A stretch of 64,000 nucleotides of DNA from Mesorhizobium sp. DCY119 (GTDB taxonomy: Bacteria; Pseudomonadota; Alphaproteobacteria; Rhizobiales; Rhizobiaceae). The DNA lies in contig NZ_CP031834.1 of the NCBI RefSeq assembly GCF_003590645.1, forward strand, positions 248,001 to 312,000, in the 5' to 3' direction. The notes under the pieces are model-generated. The model was given only the letters and a program-made list of their open reading frames with translations, did no database searches and was not told the origin of the DNA. The position numbers and the translations under genes are program-made. Below, piece after piece: positions 46,611-56,071 of the stretch; positions within the stretch are counted from its first letter, which is position 1; each line of letters opens with the position of its first letter.

Positions 46611-47617
46611 CAGGCAAGCCGCTCCTTCATGAGACGCCGCCAGACGATCGGCAGCGCGATGACCAGCATAAGCAGCAGGCCGATGAAGATCGACATGACG
46701 ATGCCGGGCACATTGAGCAGGCCGAGGCCGAAGGTGACCAGCCCCATGATGAGGGCTGCCAGAACCACGCCCGGAATGCTGCCGGCGCCGCCAAGAATGC
46801 TGACGCCACCGAGCACGACCATGGTGATGACCTCGAGCTCATAGCCCTGCGCGATCGACGGGCGGGTGGAACCGAGCCGCGAGGTTATCAGCACGGCGGC
46901 GATGCCCGACATCAGCCCGGTGAGGCAGAACAGGATGAACTTTATGCGCTCGACGCGAACACCTGAGAATTGCGCCGCGACCGGATTGTTGCCGATGGCG
47001 AAGACGCGCCGCCCGAAGCTGGTGCGGTGAAGGATGACGTAATAGATGACCGCCGCGACCAGAAACAGCACAAGCTCGAACGACACCACCCACCAGACAT
47101 AGCCCTGGCCGAAGAACGCGAAACTTTCGGGATAGCCCTTGTAGGCCTGGTCGCCGAGAATGATGAAGGCGACGCCGCGAAATAGGCTCATCGTGCCGAT
47201 GGTGACGACTATGGAAGGCAGGCCGAGCCGCGTGACGAGCAGGCCGTTGAACGCGCCGCAGGCGAGCCCGACGCCGATGCCGATGGCGACGAGCCCGGGC
47301 GTGCCGACGCCGAATTGCACGGCCATGCCCATCATGGTCGAGGCGAGCGCGATGATGGCGGCAACCGAGAGGTCGATCTCGCCCGAGATGATCAGCAGCG
47401 CCATGGCCAGCGCGATCAGCGCCTTTTCGGTGAAGTTGAAGGTGAGGTCGGACAGCGACCACGGATCGAGGAAATAGGGAGAGGCAAAGCTGTTGACGGC
47501 GAAGATCGTGACGGCAACCGCGATCAGCAGCGCCTCCCAGCTGAACAGCGCCGACCGCAACGGCCGGTCAAGACGGTCGGGGATATGGCGGCCATGCGGG
47601 GCTTCGGTCGCGCTCAT
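46610..47617 (-). CDS. rhaQ: L-rhamnose ABC transporter permease
   Basis: A 335-residue BPD_transp_2 permease with about ten helices. Family segments are [19 protein letters not shown] and [24 protein letters not shown]. The ATG at 47617 overlaps the stop of rhaP by four bases; longer frames upstream into rhaP are rejected. It pairs with RhaP to form a heterodimeric channel. Confidence 0.92.
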   Translation of the reverse strand: MSATEAPHGRHIPDRLDRPLRSALFSWEALLIAVAVTIFAVNSFASPYFLDPWSLSDLTFNFTEKALIALAMALLIISGEIDLSVAAIIALASTMMGMAVQFGVGTPGLVAIGIGVGLACGAFNGLLVTRLGLPSIVVTIGTMSLFRGVAFIILGDQAYKGYPESFAFFGQGYVWWVVSFELVLFLVAAVIYYVILHRTSFGRRVFAIGNNPVAAQFSGVRVERIKFILFCLTGLMSGIAAVLITSRLGSTRPSIAQGYELEVITMVVLGGVSILGGAGSIPGVVLAALIMGLVTFGLGLLNVPGIVMSIFIGLLLMLVIALPIVWRRLMKERLA

Positions 47618-48591
47618 ATTGCCTCCGCCTTCTTCAGGATAATGCGGCCTTGCCGGCGTTCGCCGCGCGCATTGAGCACGACAGCCAGGATGATGGCGCT
47701 GCCGGAAATCGCCATCTGCCAGAAGGGGGATATGTTGACCAGCGGCAGGGCGGAGCTGATGATGCCGAGGAACAGCGCGCCCAGAACCGCGCCGCCGACC
47801 GAGCCGATGCCGCCGGCAATCGATATGCCACCAATGACGCAGGCGGCGATGATGTTGAGCTCGTAGCCATTGGCGATTTCGACCGAGGCGATGACGTAGC
47901 GCGACACCCAGAGATAACCGCAGATGCCGGCGACGAGGCCGGAGATGCAGAAGGCGACGAATTTGGTGCGGCCGACATCGATGCCGGCATAGACCGAGGC
48001 GGTCGGGTTGACGCCGATGGCATAGAGCGAGCGGCCGAGCGGCGTGCGCGTCAGCAACACGAAGAACGAAGCGATGACGGCGAGCGCGATCCACGACAGC
48101 AGCGGAATGCCGAGCATCTGCGCGCGCTGGAGGCCGATGAAGGCCGGGCTCATCTTGTCGGCATTGACCCAGGCGCCGCCGGAAATCACGAAGGTCGCGC
48201 CGCGATAGATTGTGAGCGTGCCGAGCGTCACGACGATGGACGGGATGCCGAGCTTCCAGACCAGCGCGCCGTTGACAGCGCCGAGCGTCAGGCCGACGCC
48301 GGCGGCGATCAGCATGAGCAGCGGCACGGGCACCGCCGGATAGGCAGCATTGATCATCGCCACCACCATGCCGGTGAAGGCGAGGTTGGAAGCCATGGAA
48401 AGATCGATCGAGCGCGTGAGGATGACGACCATCTGGCCGAGCGCGAGGATCATCAGGATCGACGTGTCATTGAAGACATTGGCGAGGTTACGCGGGCTGG
48501 CGAAAGCGCCATAGCGAGTCGAGATCAGGCCGATCAGCAACAGGATCGCGGCGAGCAGCCAGATTTCACGATTTTTCAGGAAGGCGTTCAT
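47614..48591 (-). CDS. rhaP: L-rhamnose ABC transporter permease
   Basis: A 325-residue permease of the same class as RhaQ, with VILTRSIDLSMASNLAFTGMV and GYELNIIAACVIGGISIAGGIGSVGG. It starts four bases inside the end of rhaT and overlaps rhaQ, so all are translationally coupled. Two different permeases in one operon distinguish this importer from the other two sugar importers of the window, which have one each. Confidence 0.92.
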   Translation of the reverse strand: MNAFLKNREIWLLAAILLLIGLISTRYGAFASPRNLANVFNDTSILMILALGQMVVILTRSIDLSMASNLAFTGMVVAMINAAYPAVPVPLLMLIAAGVGLTLGAVNGALVWKLGIPSIVVTLGTLTIYRGATFVISGGAWVNADKMSPAFIGLQRAQMLGIPLLSWIALAVIASFFVLLTRTPLGRSLYAIGVNPTASVYAGIDVGRTKFVAFCISGLVAGICGYLWVSRYVIASVEIANGYELNIIAACVIGGISIAGGIGSVGGAVLGALFLGIISSALPLVNISPFWQMAISGSAIILAVVLNARGERRQGRIILKKAEAI

Positions 48592-50144
48592 TGGTCAGCA
48601 ATCCCCGCAGCCGTGCGCACCAAGGTCTCGGCGTCGAGCCCCTTGTTGTCGTGGACCGCTGCGATGCGCCCCTCGCGCATGACGACGACGCGGTCAGACA
48701 TGCCGAGGATTTCAGGTAGTTCGGAGGAAACCATGATGACCGACAGCCCTTGCGCGACCAGTTCGGCCATGAAGCCGTGAACGGCTGCCTTGGAACCGAT
48801 GTCGATACCCTTGGTCGGCTCGTCGAGAATGATGACCTTGGGCGCGGTGGCGAGCCATTTGGCGATCACCACCTTCTGCTGGTTGCCGCCCGACAGCGTG
48901 CCGACATCCTGGCTGAGTGAGGCGGCGCGCAGGTCGAGCCGCTCGGTGTATTTGCGCGCCAGCGCGAATTCGTCGGCCAGACGCAGGAGGCCGGATTTTG
49001 AGGTGCGCTTCAGCGACGGCAGCGACACGTTCTGGAAGATCGGCATGCCGATGACGACGCCCTGCTTGCCGCGTTCCTCGGGCACATAGACGATGCCCTT
49101 TTCGATGGAATCCGCGGCCGACCTTGGCGTGATCGCCTCGCCTTCCAGCGTGATCGTGCCGCGGTTCGTGCGGGTGATGCCGGCGATCGCCTGCATGACC
49201 TCGCTGCGCCCGGCGCCGACCAGCCCGTAGAAGCCGAGGATTTCGCCCTTGCGCAATTCGAAGCCGATGTCGTCGAACTCGGTCGGGTGCGACAGGCCGG
49301 AAATTTTCAGCACCGGCGCACCGATATGGGCCTCGCGCTGCGGGAAAATGTGATCGACGGAGCGGCCGACCATCAGCCTGACGATGTCGCCCTGGCTGGT
49401 GTCTTTCAGCAGACCCTCGCCCACCATCTCACCGTCGCGGAACACAGTGTAGCGGTCGGCGATGCGATAGATCTCATCGAATTTGTGGCTGATGAACAGC
49501 ACCGCCTTGCCGTCGCCTTTCAGGAATTCGATGAGCAGGAAAAGCTCCTCGATCTCCTTGGCCGAGAGGGCGGCGGTCGGCTCGTCCATGATGACGATGC
49601 GTGCGTCGATCGACATTGCGCGCCCGACGGCCACCAGATGCTTGTTGGCGATGCCGAGATCCTTCAGCCGCGTGTCGGGATCGATATGGGCGGCCCCCAT
49701 CGCGTCCAGTACCTCGCGAGCCTGGCTGCGCATCGTGCCCCAGTCGATGGTGCCGAAACGGGTCTTTGGCGCATGGCCGAGAAAGATGTTTTCGGCGACG
49801 GAAAGCTCGTCGAACAGCACCGTTTCCTGATGGATCGCGGTGATGCCGCGCTCGAAAGCGGCGTGGGCGGTCGGCAAGGTCACGGCGTCGCCGGCAACGG
49901 AGATTGCGCCGGCGTCGGGCTGGTAGATGCCGGTGAGGATCTTCACCAGTGTCGATTTGCCGGCACCATTCTCGCCGATCAACGCGGTCACCTGTCCGGG
50001 ATAAAGCGACAGCGCCACATCGTGGAGCGCACGCACGCCGGGAAAGCTCTTGCTGATGCCCGAAAGCGTCAGAAGCGGCGTCTTGCCCTCTCCATTATTG
50101 GACGGGTCGCGAACGATGCGAGCAGCGTGGGGGTCGGCAAGCAT
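48588..50144 (-). CDS. rhaT: L-rhamnose ABC transporter ATP-binding protein, two domains
   Basis: A 518-residue RbsA-type protein: Walker A GENGAGKST at residues 57-65 in domain 1, the degenerate GLVGAGRSE in domain 2, and signature TLSGGNQQKVVIAKWLA. Overlaps rhaP by four bases. A long palindromic repeat separates it from rhaS. The symbol follows Rhizobium usage and is not the E. coli RhaT symporter. Confidence 0.93.
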   Translation of the reverse strand: MLADPHAARIVRDPSNNGEGKTPLLTLSGISKSFPGVRALHDVALSLYPGQVTALIGENGAGKSTLVKILTGIYQPDAGAISVAGDAVTLPTAHAAFERGITAIHQETVLFDELSVAENIFLGHAPKTRFGTIDWGTMRSQAREVLDAMGAAHIDPDTRLKDLGIANKHLVAVGRAMSIDARIVIMDEPTAALSAKEIEELFLLIEFLKGDGKAVLFISHKFDEIYRIADRYTVFRDGEMVGEGLLKDTSQGDIVRLMVGRSVDHIFPQREAHIGAPVLKISGLSHPTEFDDIGFELRKGEILGFYGLVGAGRSEVMQAIAGITRTNRGTITLEGEAITPRSAADSIEKGIVYVPEERGKQGVVIGMPIFQNVSLPSLKRTSKSGLLRLADEFALARKYTERLDLRAASLSQDVGTLSGGNQQKVVIAKWLATAPKVIILDEPTKGIDIGSKAAVHGFMAELVAQGLSVIMVSSELPEILGMSDRVVVMREGRIAAVHDNKGLDAETLVRTAAGIADQ

Positions 50145-50208
50145 TACGGTATCCTGCTACGATCTCGGTAATCTACCCCACCCGAAGGGCAATCGCATAC
50201 GCCACTGC

Positions 50209-50351
50209 CGACCCCCACTCCGTCTCGGCTTCGCCGATCCACCTCTCCCCCTCAAAAGGGGAGAGGAAGGGCGCGAGCTTTGCAGACGTTTCCTCTCCCC
50301 CGTCGATCGGGGGAGAGGTGGCTCGGCGAAGCCGAGACGGAGTGGGGGTCG
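50209..50351. repeat. Intergenic palindromic element, family B, long perfect arms
   Basis: The first 29 bases (50209-50237) are the exact complement of the last 29 (50323-50351), beginning CGACCCCCACTCCGTCTCGG. Inner CTCTCCCC/GGGGAGAG blocks pair as well. It is the same family as 12224-12370. It sits between rhaS and rhaT, where it could favour higher expression of the binding protein. Confidence 0.85.
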
Positions 50352-50396
50352 ACTTCTATCTGCGATCACCCTCCCCGCGGCGGGGAGTGCGAAAGA

Positions 50397-51392
50397 TCAA
50401 TAGATCTTCGAGAACTTCTCGATGTTCGACTTGTCGAAGGTGAAGGGATCGGCCATCGGCGCGGAATTGTCGTCGTCGAGCGTGATCTTGCCGACGCGGC
50501 CGATCGAAAGTTCGGCACCCGGCTTGGCTTCTTCCTTCTTCACCGCGAGGTCATAAGCAAGATAGGTAGCCGAATAACCAAGGTCGATCGGGTTCCACAG
50601 AGCCACGGCCTGTGAAGCACCGTTGTCGATGAACTTCTTGAACTCCGACGGCAGCGCCAGACCGGTGACATTGACCTTGCCGATCAGGTTCTCGTCGGTC
50701 ACCACTTGCGCGGCGGCAACAACACCTACCGTCGTCGGCGCGATGATCGCCTTCAGGCCCGGATAGCTTTTCAGCAGGCCTTTGGCCTCGTCGGTACTCT
50801 TGGCCGAATCGTCATCGCCATAGACGGTGGCGACGAGATTGATCTTGGGGAAGTCGGTCGGCAGTGCCTTCTTGGCCGCTTCGATCCAGGCATTCTGGTT
50901 GGTGGCTGTCGACGATGCCGACAGGATGGCGACATCGCCGCCCTCAGGCAGATAGTCGGCGGCGAGCTTGATGATCGTCTTGCCGATCAGGTCGGTGGCC
51001 GACGGGTTGAGGTGAAGCTGACGGCCTTCCTTGGCAACGCCCGAATCCCACGAAATGACCGTGATGCCGCGTTCCATCGCCTTCTTCAGCACCGGCACGA
51101 GTGCATCCGGGTCATTTGCCGAAATGGCGATGGCGTTGACCTTCTGGGCGATCAGCGAATTGATCACTTCGATCTGAGCCTCGGCGGTCGCCTTGGTCGG
51201 GCCGGTGTAGATGATCTCGACATCGCCGAGTTCCTTGGCGGCTTCCTGCGCGCCGGTGTGGGCGGCGTCGAAGAAGCCGTTGCCGAGCGACTTGACGACC
51301 AGTGCGATCTTGGTGCTTTCGGCATGCGCGGCTGTTGCGAACATGGCGGCCGAAAGTGCTGCGGTCACCATCAGTTTCTTCAAGATGTTCAT
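50397..51392 (-). CDS. rhaS: L-rhamnose periplasmic binding protein
   Basis: A 331-residue binding protein with a signal peptide (MNILKKLMVTAALSAAMFAT, cleavage near ASA/AHA at about residue 24) and a mature peripla_BP_4 domain. VISWDSGVAKEGRQLHLNPS and ILSASSTATNQNAW are close to rhamnose/autoinducer-2 type binding proteins. The ATG at 51392 follows GGGAGGAACTCG; the longer frame to 51590 overlaps rhaR and is rejected. Confidence 0.93.
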   Translation of the reverse strand: MNILKKLMVTAALSAAMFATAAHAESTKIALVVKSLGNGFFDAAHTGAQEAAKELGDVEIIYTGPTKATAEAQIEVINSLIAQKVNAIAISANDPDALVPVLKKAMERGITVISWDSGVAKEGRQLHLNPSATDLIGKTIIKLAADYLPEGGDVAILSASSTATNQNAWIEAAKKALPTDFPKINLVATVYGDDDSAKSTDEAKGLLKSYPGLKAIIAPTTVGVVAAAQVVTDENLIGKVNVTGLALPSEFKKFIDNGASQAVALWNPIDLGYSATYLAYDLAVKKEEAKPGAELSIGRVGKITLDDDNSAPMADPFTFDKSNIEKFSKIY

Positions 51393-51445
51393 CGAGTTCC
51401 TCCCTTTGACGTTGTATTCCATCAGCGCTGCGACCGGGAATTCCC

Positions 51446-52255
51446 TCACGCCTGCAGCGAAGATTCCTCCATTTTCGATGCCGTGTTTTTCGCCACGATC
51501 AGATTGACGCCTGCGTCCTCCAGCATCTTGGCTTCGCGGTCCTCGACGCCGTCGTCGGTGATGACGGTGGTGATGCGCGCCAGGCCGCACAAGATCAGGC
51601 TTGAGCGCTGCCGGAATTTCGAAGAATCGACCAGCACGACCAACTCGTCGGCCTGATCAATCAGTTTCTGCTCGGCCTGGATCAGCAGCGGGTCGCCTTC
51701 CATCAGGCCGAGCGGCCCCAGCCCCTGCGCGCCCATGAACATGCGCCGCGCATAGAAATTGCGGGTCACGTCATTGTCGAAGGGGGACAGGATGATGTTC
51801 TGCTCGCGATAGATGGTGCCGCCCGACAGCATCACCGTGTTCTTGGAATGCTTGAGCAGGTGCTCGGCAATGGGAAACGAATTGGTGAAGATCGGCATGC
51901 GCCGGTTGGTGAGAAAATGCACCATCTGGAAAGTGGTGGTGCCGCCATTGATGATGATCGGCTCGCCATCGGCGCAAAGCTCGACCGCCTCGCGGGCAAT
52001 GGCCCGCTTCTTGGAGGCGTTGAGCGTTTCGTTGACGGAAAAGGGCCGGCCGGCAAGGCCGATGAACTGCGGCGGGTTGATCGCCTCGGCGCCGCCACGC
52101 ACGCGGCGCAGCCGCTTCTGCACGTGGAGCGCTGCGATATCGCGCCGGATCGTCGCCTCCGACGATTCCGTCAGATCGACCATTTCCTGCACGGTCACCA
52201 CAGGCTTTTCCTGGATGGCCGACAGAATGATCCGATGGCGTTCCTTTTCGTGCAT
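51446..52255 (-). CDS. rhaR: DeoR-family transcriptional regulator of rhamnose use
   Basis: A 269-residue DeoR regulator. The N-terminal helix-turn-helix is VTVQEMVDLTESSEATIRRDIAALHVQKRLRRVRGGA; the C-terminal sugar-phosphate sensing domain has GGTTTFQMVHFL and VLVDSSKFRQRS. First gene of rhaRSTPQUK and divergent from rhaD. It is a DeoR protein, unlike the AraC-type RhaR of enteric bacteria. Confidence 0.9.
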   Translation of the reverse strand: MHEKERHRIILSAIQEKPVVTVQEMVDLTESSEATIRRDIAALHVQKRLRRVRGGAEAINPPQFIGLAGRPFSVNETLNASKKRAIAREAVELCADGEPIIINGGTTTFQMVHFLTNRRMPIFTNSFPIAEHLLKHSKNTVMLSGGTIYREQNIILSPFDNDVTRNFYARRMFMGAQGLGPLGLMEGDPLLIQAEQKLIDQADELVVLVDSSKFRQRSSLILCGLARITTVITDDGVEDREAKMLEDAGVNLIVAKNTASKMEESSLQA

Positions 52256-52271
52256 GGTTCCTCCCGTTGCT

Positions 52272-52373
52272 GGTCATTAGGTCATTCATACCGGTCACTG
52301 TCAATCAACTTCGGTCATTTTATTTCATTGTGCAGCGCAATATGATCGAATGTGATCGTTTTTGATTGACAGT
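52272..52373. promoter_or_regulatory. rhaR-rhaD divergent regulatory region
   Basis: ACTGTCAATCAA (52297-52308) and its exact complement TTGATTGACAGT (52362-52373) form a widely spaced inverted repeat. The heptamer GGTCATT also recurs directly at 52272, 52280 and 52313, with GGTCACT at 52293. Each arm contains a TTGACA-like -35 pointing outward. Direct and inverted repeats like these fit binding by a DeoR oligomer that loops or covers both promoters. Confidence 0.6.
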
Positions 52374-52439
52374 AACGCCCCGATCATGAAAGCCTTGGGC
52401 ATTCCGCGCTGCCCTCGCGCGGCTCTGGGAGGATGGAAA

Positions 52440-54542
52440 ATGCTCGAAACGCGCACGGCCAAGCGCCTCGCCAACCTTTGGGATGAGGCCAAGGCGGCAT
52501 CCATGTCGGAAGCGCAGCGCCTGCTCTACCGCTCCAACCTTCTCGGCTCCGACAAGCGCATCACCAATTATGGTGGCGGCAACACTTCGGCCAAGGCGTT
52601 GGAGAAGGACCCGCTGACCGGCAATCAGGTCGAGGTGCTGTGGGTGAAGGGCTCGGGCGGTGATGTCGGCACCATCAAGCTCGACGGCTTCGCCACGCTC
52701 TACATGGGCAAGCTCGAAGCGCTGAAAGGTCTCTACCGCGGCGTCGAATTCGAGGACGAAATGGTGGGCTACCTGCCCCACTGCACCTTCAACCTCAACC
52801 CGCGCGCCGCCTCCATCGACACGCCGCTGCATGCCTATGTGCCGCAAAAGCATGTCGACCACATGCACCCCGATGCAGTCATCGCCATTGCCGCCGCGAA
52901 GAACAGCAAGGAATTGACGCAGGAGATTTTCGGCGGCGAGATCGGCTGGCTGCCGTGGAAGCGGCCCGGCTTTGAGCTCGGCCTCTGGCTGGAAAAATTC
53001 TGCCGCGAAAACCCGAAGGCCACCGGCGTCGTGCTGGAAAGCCACGGCCTGTTCACCTGGGCCGGCACGGCAAAGGAATGCTACGAGACGACGATCCGCA
53101 TCATCAACCGCGCGATCGAGTGGTTCGAGGAAAAGAGCGTCGGCAAGGCAGCATTCGGCGGTGAAGTGCGCCCGACGCTGCCTGCAGCCAAGCGCAAGGC
53201 GATCGCAGCAAAGCTGATGCCGGCGATACGCGGCATGATCTCGGCTGCCGAGCGCAAGGTCGGGCATTTCGACGATTCGCCCGCAGTGCTGGAATTCGTC
53301 GCCGCGCGCGACATGCAGCCGCTGGCCGCCCTCGGTACCAGCTGCCCGGACCATTTCCTGCGCACCAAGATCAGCCCGCTGGTGGTCGATTTCGACCCGG
53401 CAAAGCCCGACCTCGACAAGACGCTGGCTGGCCTCGGCGCAGCGGTCGAGGAATATCGCAAGGGCCATGCCGCGTATTACGAGCGCTGCAAGCGGCCTGA
53501 GAGCCCGCCGATGCGCGACCCGAATGCGGTCGTCTATCTGGTGCCCGGCGTCGGCATGATCACCTTCGCCAAGGACAAGGCGACCGCGCGCATTTCGGCG
53601 GAGTTCTACGTCAACGCCATCAACGTCATGCGCGGCGCGTCGAGCGTTTCATCCTATATGGGCCTGCCCGAACAGGAGGCCTTCGACATCGAATACTGGG
53701 TGCTGGAGGAGGCAAAACTTCAGCGCATGCCCAAGCCGAAGCCGCTGGCCGGCAAGGTGGCACTGGTGACCGGCGGCGCTGGCGGCATCGGCAAGGCCAC
53801 CGCTGAGCGCCTGCTTCGTGACGGCGCCTGCGTGGTGCTGGCCGATATCGACGAAAGCGCACTAGCCGCTGCCAATGACGATCTCGCCAGCCGGCACACG
53901 GCCGATGTCGTGCGCAGCGTGCGGCTCGACGTGACCCGCGAACAGGATGTCATCGACGCCTTCACCGCTGCGGCACAGGAATTCGGCGGCATCGATATCC
54001 TGATCTCAAATGCCGGGATTTCGTCTTCCGCGCCCATCGACGAGACGGAATTGTCGATGTGGAACCGCAACATGGACATCCTGTCGACCGGCTATTTCCT
54101 CGTCGCCCGCGAAGCCTTTCGCCTGATGAAAAAGCAGAAGACCGGCGGCGCCATCGTCTTCATCGCCTCCAAGAATGGCCTTGCCGCTTCGCCTAATGCA
54201 TCGGCCTATTGCACCGCCAAGGCCGCCGAAATCCACCTCGCCCGCTGCCTGGCGCTGGAGGGTGCCGAGTTCGGCATCAGGGTCAACACGGTCAATCCCG
54301 ATGCCGTCCTGCGCGGCTCGAAAATCTGGACCGGCGAGTGGCGCGAACAGCGCGCCGCCGCCTACAATATGAGCCCGGACGAACTCGAAGAGCATTACCG
54401 CAAGCGTTCGATGCTGAAGCTCAGCGTCTATCCGGAAGACATTGCGGAGGCCGTGTTCTTCTTCGTGTCGGACATGTCGGCGAAGTCCACGGGCAATATC
54501 GTCAATGTCGATGCGGGCAATGCGCAGAGTTTTACGCGGTAG
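52440..54542 (+). CDS. rhaD: Bifunctional rhamnulose-1-phosphate aldolase / lactaldehyde dehydrogenase (SDR)
   Basis: A 700-residue fusion. Residues 1 to about 420 are a class II aldolase/adducin domain with zinc ligands likely among His138, His141 and His143 in VPQKHVDHMHPD. From about 435 a classical SDR begins (VTGGAGGIG at 443-451, YCTAKAA, ending NIVNVDAG). The aldolase splits rhamnulose-1-phosphate into DHAP and lactaldehyde, and the SDR is thought to oxidise lactaldehyde. The ATG at 52440 follows GGGAGGATGG; an in-frame ATG at 52362 lies in the operator. Confidence 0.92.
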   Translation: MLETRTAKRLANLWDEAKAASMSEAQRLLYRSNLLGSDKRITNYGGGNTSAKALEKDPLTGNQVEVLWVKGSGGDVGTIKLDGFATLYMGKLEALKGLYRGVEFEDEMVGYLPHCTFNLNPRAASIDTPLHAYVPQKHVDHMHPDAVIAIAAAKNSKELTQEIFGGEIGWLPWKRPGFELGLWLEKFCRENPKATGVVLESHGLFTWAGTAKECYETTIRIINRAIEWFEEKSVGKAAFGGEVRPTLPAAKRKAIAAKLMPAIRGMISAAERKVGHFDDSPAVLEFVAARDMQPLAALGTSCPDHFLRTKISPLVVDFDPAKPDLDKTLAGLGAAVEEYRKGHAAYYERCKRPESPPMRDPNAVVYLVPGVGMITFAKDKATARISAEFYVNAINVMRGASSVSSYMGLPEQEAFDIEYWVLEEAKLQRMPKPKPLAGKVALVTGGAGGIGKATAERLLRDGACVVLADIDESALAAANDDLASRHTADVVRSVRLDVTREQDVIDAFTAAAQEFGGIDILISNAGISSSAPIDETELSMWNRNMDILSTGYFLVAREAFRLMKKQKTGGAIVFIASKNGLAASPNASAYCTAKAAEIHLARCLALEGAEFGIRVNTVNPDAVLRGSKIWTGEWREQRAAAYNMSPDELEEHYRKRSMLKLSVYPEDIAEAVFFFVSDMSAKSTGNIVNVDAGNAQSFTR

Positions 54543-54559
54543 TCATTTGAGGGTTGCGC

Positions 54560-54725
54560 TGCCCCTCATCCGACCCTTCGGGCCACCTTCTCCCCGTAAA
54601 CGGGGAGAAGGAAGAGCGGCAAGGTTGCGGCCAGCCTTCCTCTCCCCGTCACTATACGGGGGTCGAAGGACGGGTCGAGACCCGCGGCTCGACCCCGGTC
54701 GATGCCGGCAGGCAGGTGAGGGGCA
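54560..54725. repeat. Intergenic palindromic element, family A
   Basis: TGCCCCTCA (54560-54568) and TGAGGGGCA (54717-54725) form the outer arms, as in the element at 3188-3318. Inside is a perfect 12-bp hairpin, CCTTCTCCCCGT with ACGGGGAGAAGG and only two loop bases. It fills the gap between rhaD and rhaI. Confidence 0.75.
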
Positions 54726-54756
54726 AAGCCCGCATGACAAGACTTGGGAGGCATAA

Positions 54757-56049
54757 GTGACGGAAACCATCATCTCCGCCGACATCGTCGAGCAGGGCAA
54801 CGAAAAGCGCCGCGCCGAACTCGCGCGCGACTACGCCTCCCTCGGCGAGCGGCTCGACCGGCGCGGCATTGCCATTGACGCGATCCGCGACAAGGTGGCG
54901 GCGTTCAAGGTTGCCGTGCCGTCATGGGGTGTCGGCACCGGCGGCACGCGCTTCGCGCGCTTTCCGGGCGCCGGCGAGCCGCGCGATATTTTCGACAAGA
55001 TCGAGGACTGTGCCGTCATCCAGCAGCTGACGCATGCAACGCCAAAGGTCTCGCTGCATATTCCATGGGACAAGGCCGATGCCAACCGGCTGAAGCAGGC
55101 GGCGAGCCGCTTCGGGCTCGGCTTCGATGCGATGAACTCCAACACCTTTTCAGACGCGCAGGACCAGAAGCTCAGCTACAAATTCGGCTCGCTGTCGCAT
55201 GCCGATGCCGCTACGCGCCAGCAGGCGGTGGAGCACAATCTGGAATGCATCGAGATCGGCAAGACGATCGGCTCGAAGGCCTTGACGGTGTGGATCGGCG
55301 ATGGCTCGAACTTTCCGGGGCAGGTCAATTTCACCAAGCAGTTCGAGCGCTATCTCGACGCAATGAAGGCCGTCTATGCCGAGCTGCCGGACGACTGGCG
55401 GCTGTTCACCGAGCACAAGATGTATGAGCCGGCCTTCTATTCGACGGTCGTGCAGGACTGGGGCACCAACTATCTCATCGCGCAGGAGCTCGGGCCGAAA
55501 GCCCACTGCCTCGTCGACCTCGGCCACCATGCGCCCAACGTCAATATCGAGATGATCGTCGCCCGACTGATCCAGTTCGGCAAGCTGGGCGGTTTTCATT
55601 TCAACGATTCGAAATATGGCGACGATGATCTCGATGCGGGTTCGATCGATCCCTACCGGCTGTTCCTGATCTTCAACGAGCTGGTCGATGCCGAGCTGAG
55701 CAACGCCAAGGGATTCGACCCCGCCCATATGCTCGACCAGAGCCACAATGTGACCGACCCGATCGAAAGCCTGATGCTGTCGGCGATCGAGGTCCAGCGC
55801 GCCTATGTCGCCGCCTTGCTGGTGGATCGCAAGGCGCTGGAGGGCTTTCAGGATGACAATGATGCACTGATGGCAACGCAGACGCTGAAGGTCGCGTACC
55901 GGACCGACGTCGAGCCGATCCTTGCCATGGCGCGTCTCGATTCAGGCGGCGCAATCGACCCGGTTGCCGCCTACCGGGCTGCTGGCTACCGCGCCAAGGT
56001 CGCGGCGGAACGGCCGGCGGTTGCGGGCGGAAGCGGCGGCATCGTCTAA
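54757..56049 (+). CDS. rhaI: L-rhamnose isomerase, rhizobial type
   Basis: A 430-residue TIM-barrel isomerase converting L-rhamnose to L-rhamnulose. Metal and active-site regions include WIGDGSNFPGQ, HKMYEPAFYSTVVQDW, LVDLGHHAPNVNIEM and GGFHFNDSKYGDDDLDAG. The start is GTG at 54757 after GGGAGGCATAA. Together with rhaD, rhaK and rhaU it completes the phosphorylating rhamnose route. Confidence 0.93.
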   Translation: MTETIISADIVEQGNEKRRAELARDYASLGERLDRRGIAIDAIRDKVAAFKVAVPSWGVGTGGTRFARFPGAGEPRDIFDKIEDCAVIQQLTHATPKVSLHIPWDKADANRLKQAASRFGLGFDAMNSNTFSDAQDQKLSYKFGSLSHADAATRQQAVEHNLECIEIGKTIGSKALTVWIGDGSNFPGQVNFTKQFERYLDAMKAVYAELPDDWRLFTEHKMYEPAFYSTVVQDWGTNYLIAQELGPKAHCLVDLGHHAPNVNIEMIVARLIQFGKLGGFHFNDSKYGDDDLDAGSIDPYRLFLIFNELVDAELSNAKGFDPAHMLDQSHNVTDPIESLMLSAIEVQRAYVAALLVDRKALEGFQDDNDALMATQTLKVAYRTDVEPILAMARLDSGGAIDPVAAYRAAGYRAKVAAERPAVAGGSGGIV

Positions 56050-56071
56050 CGACACCGCCGCCTGCCAGAAA

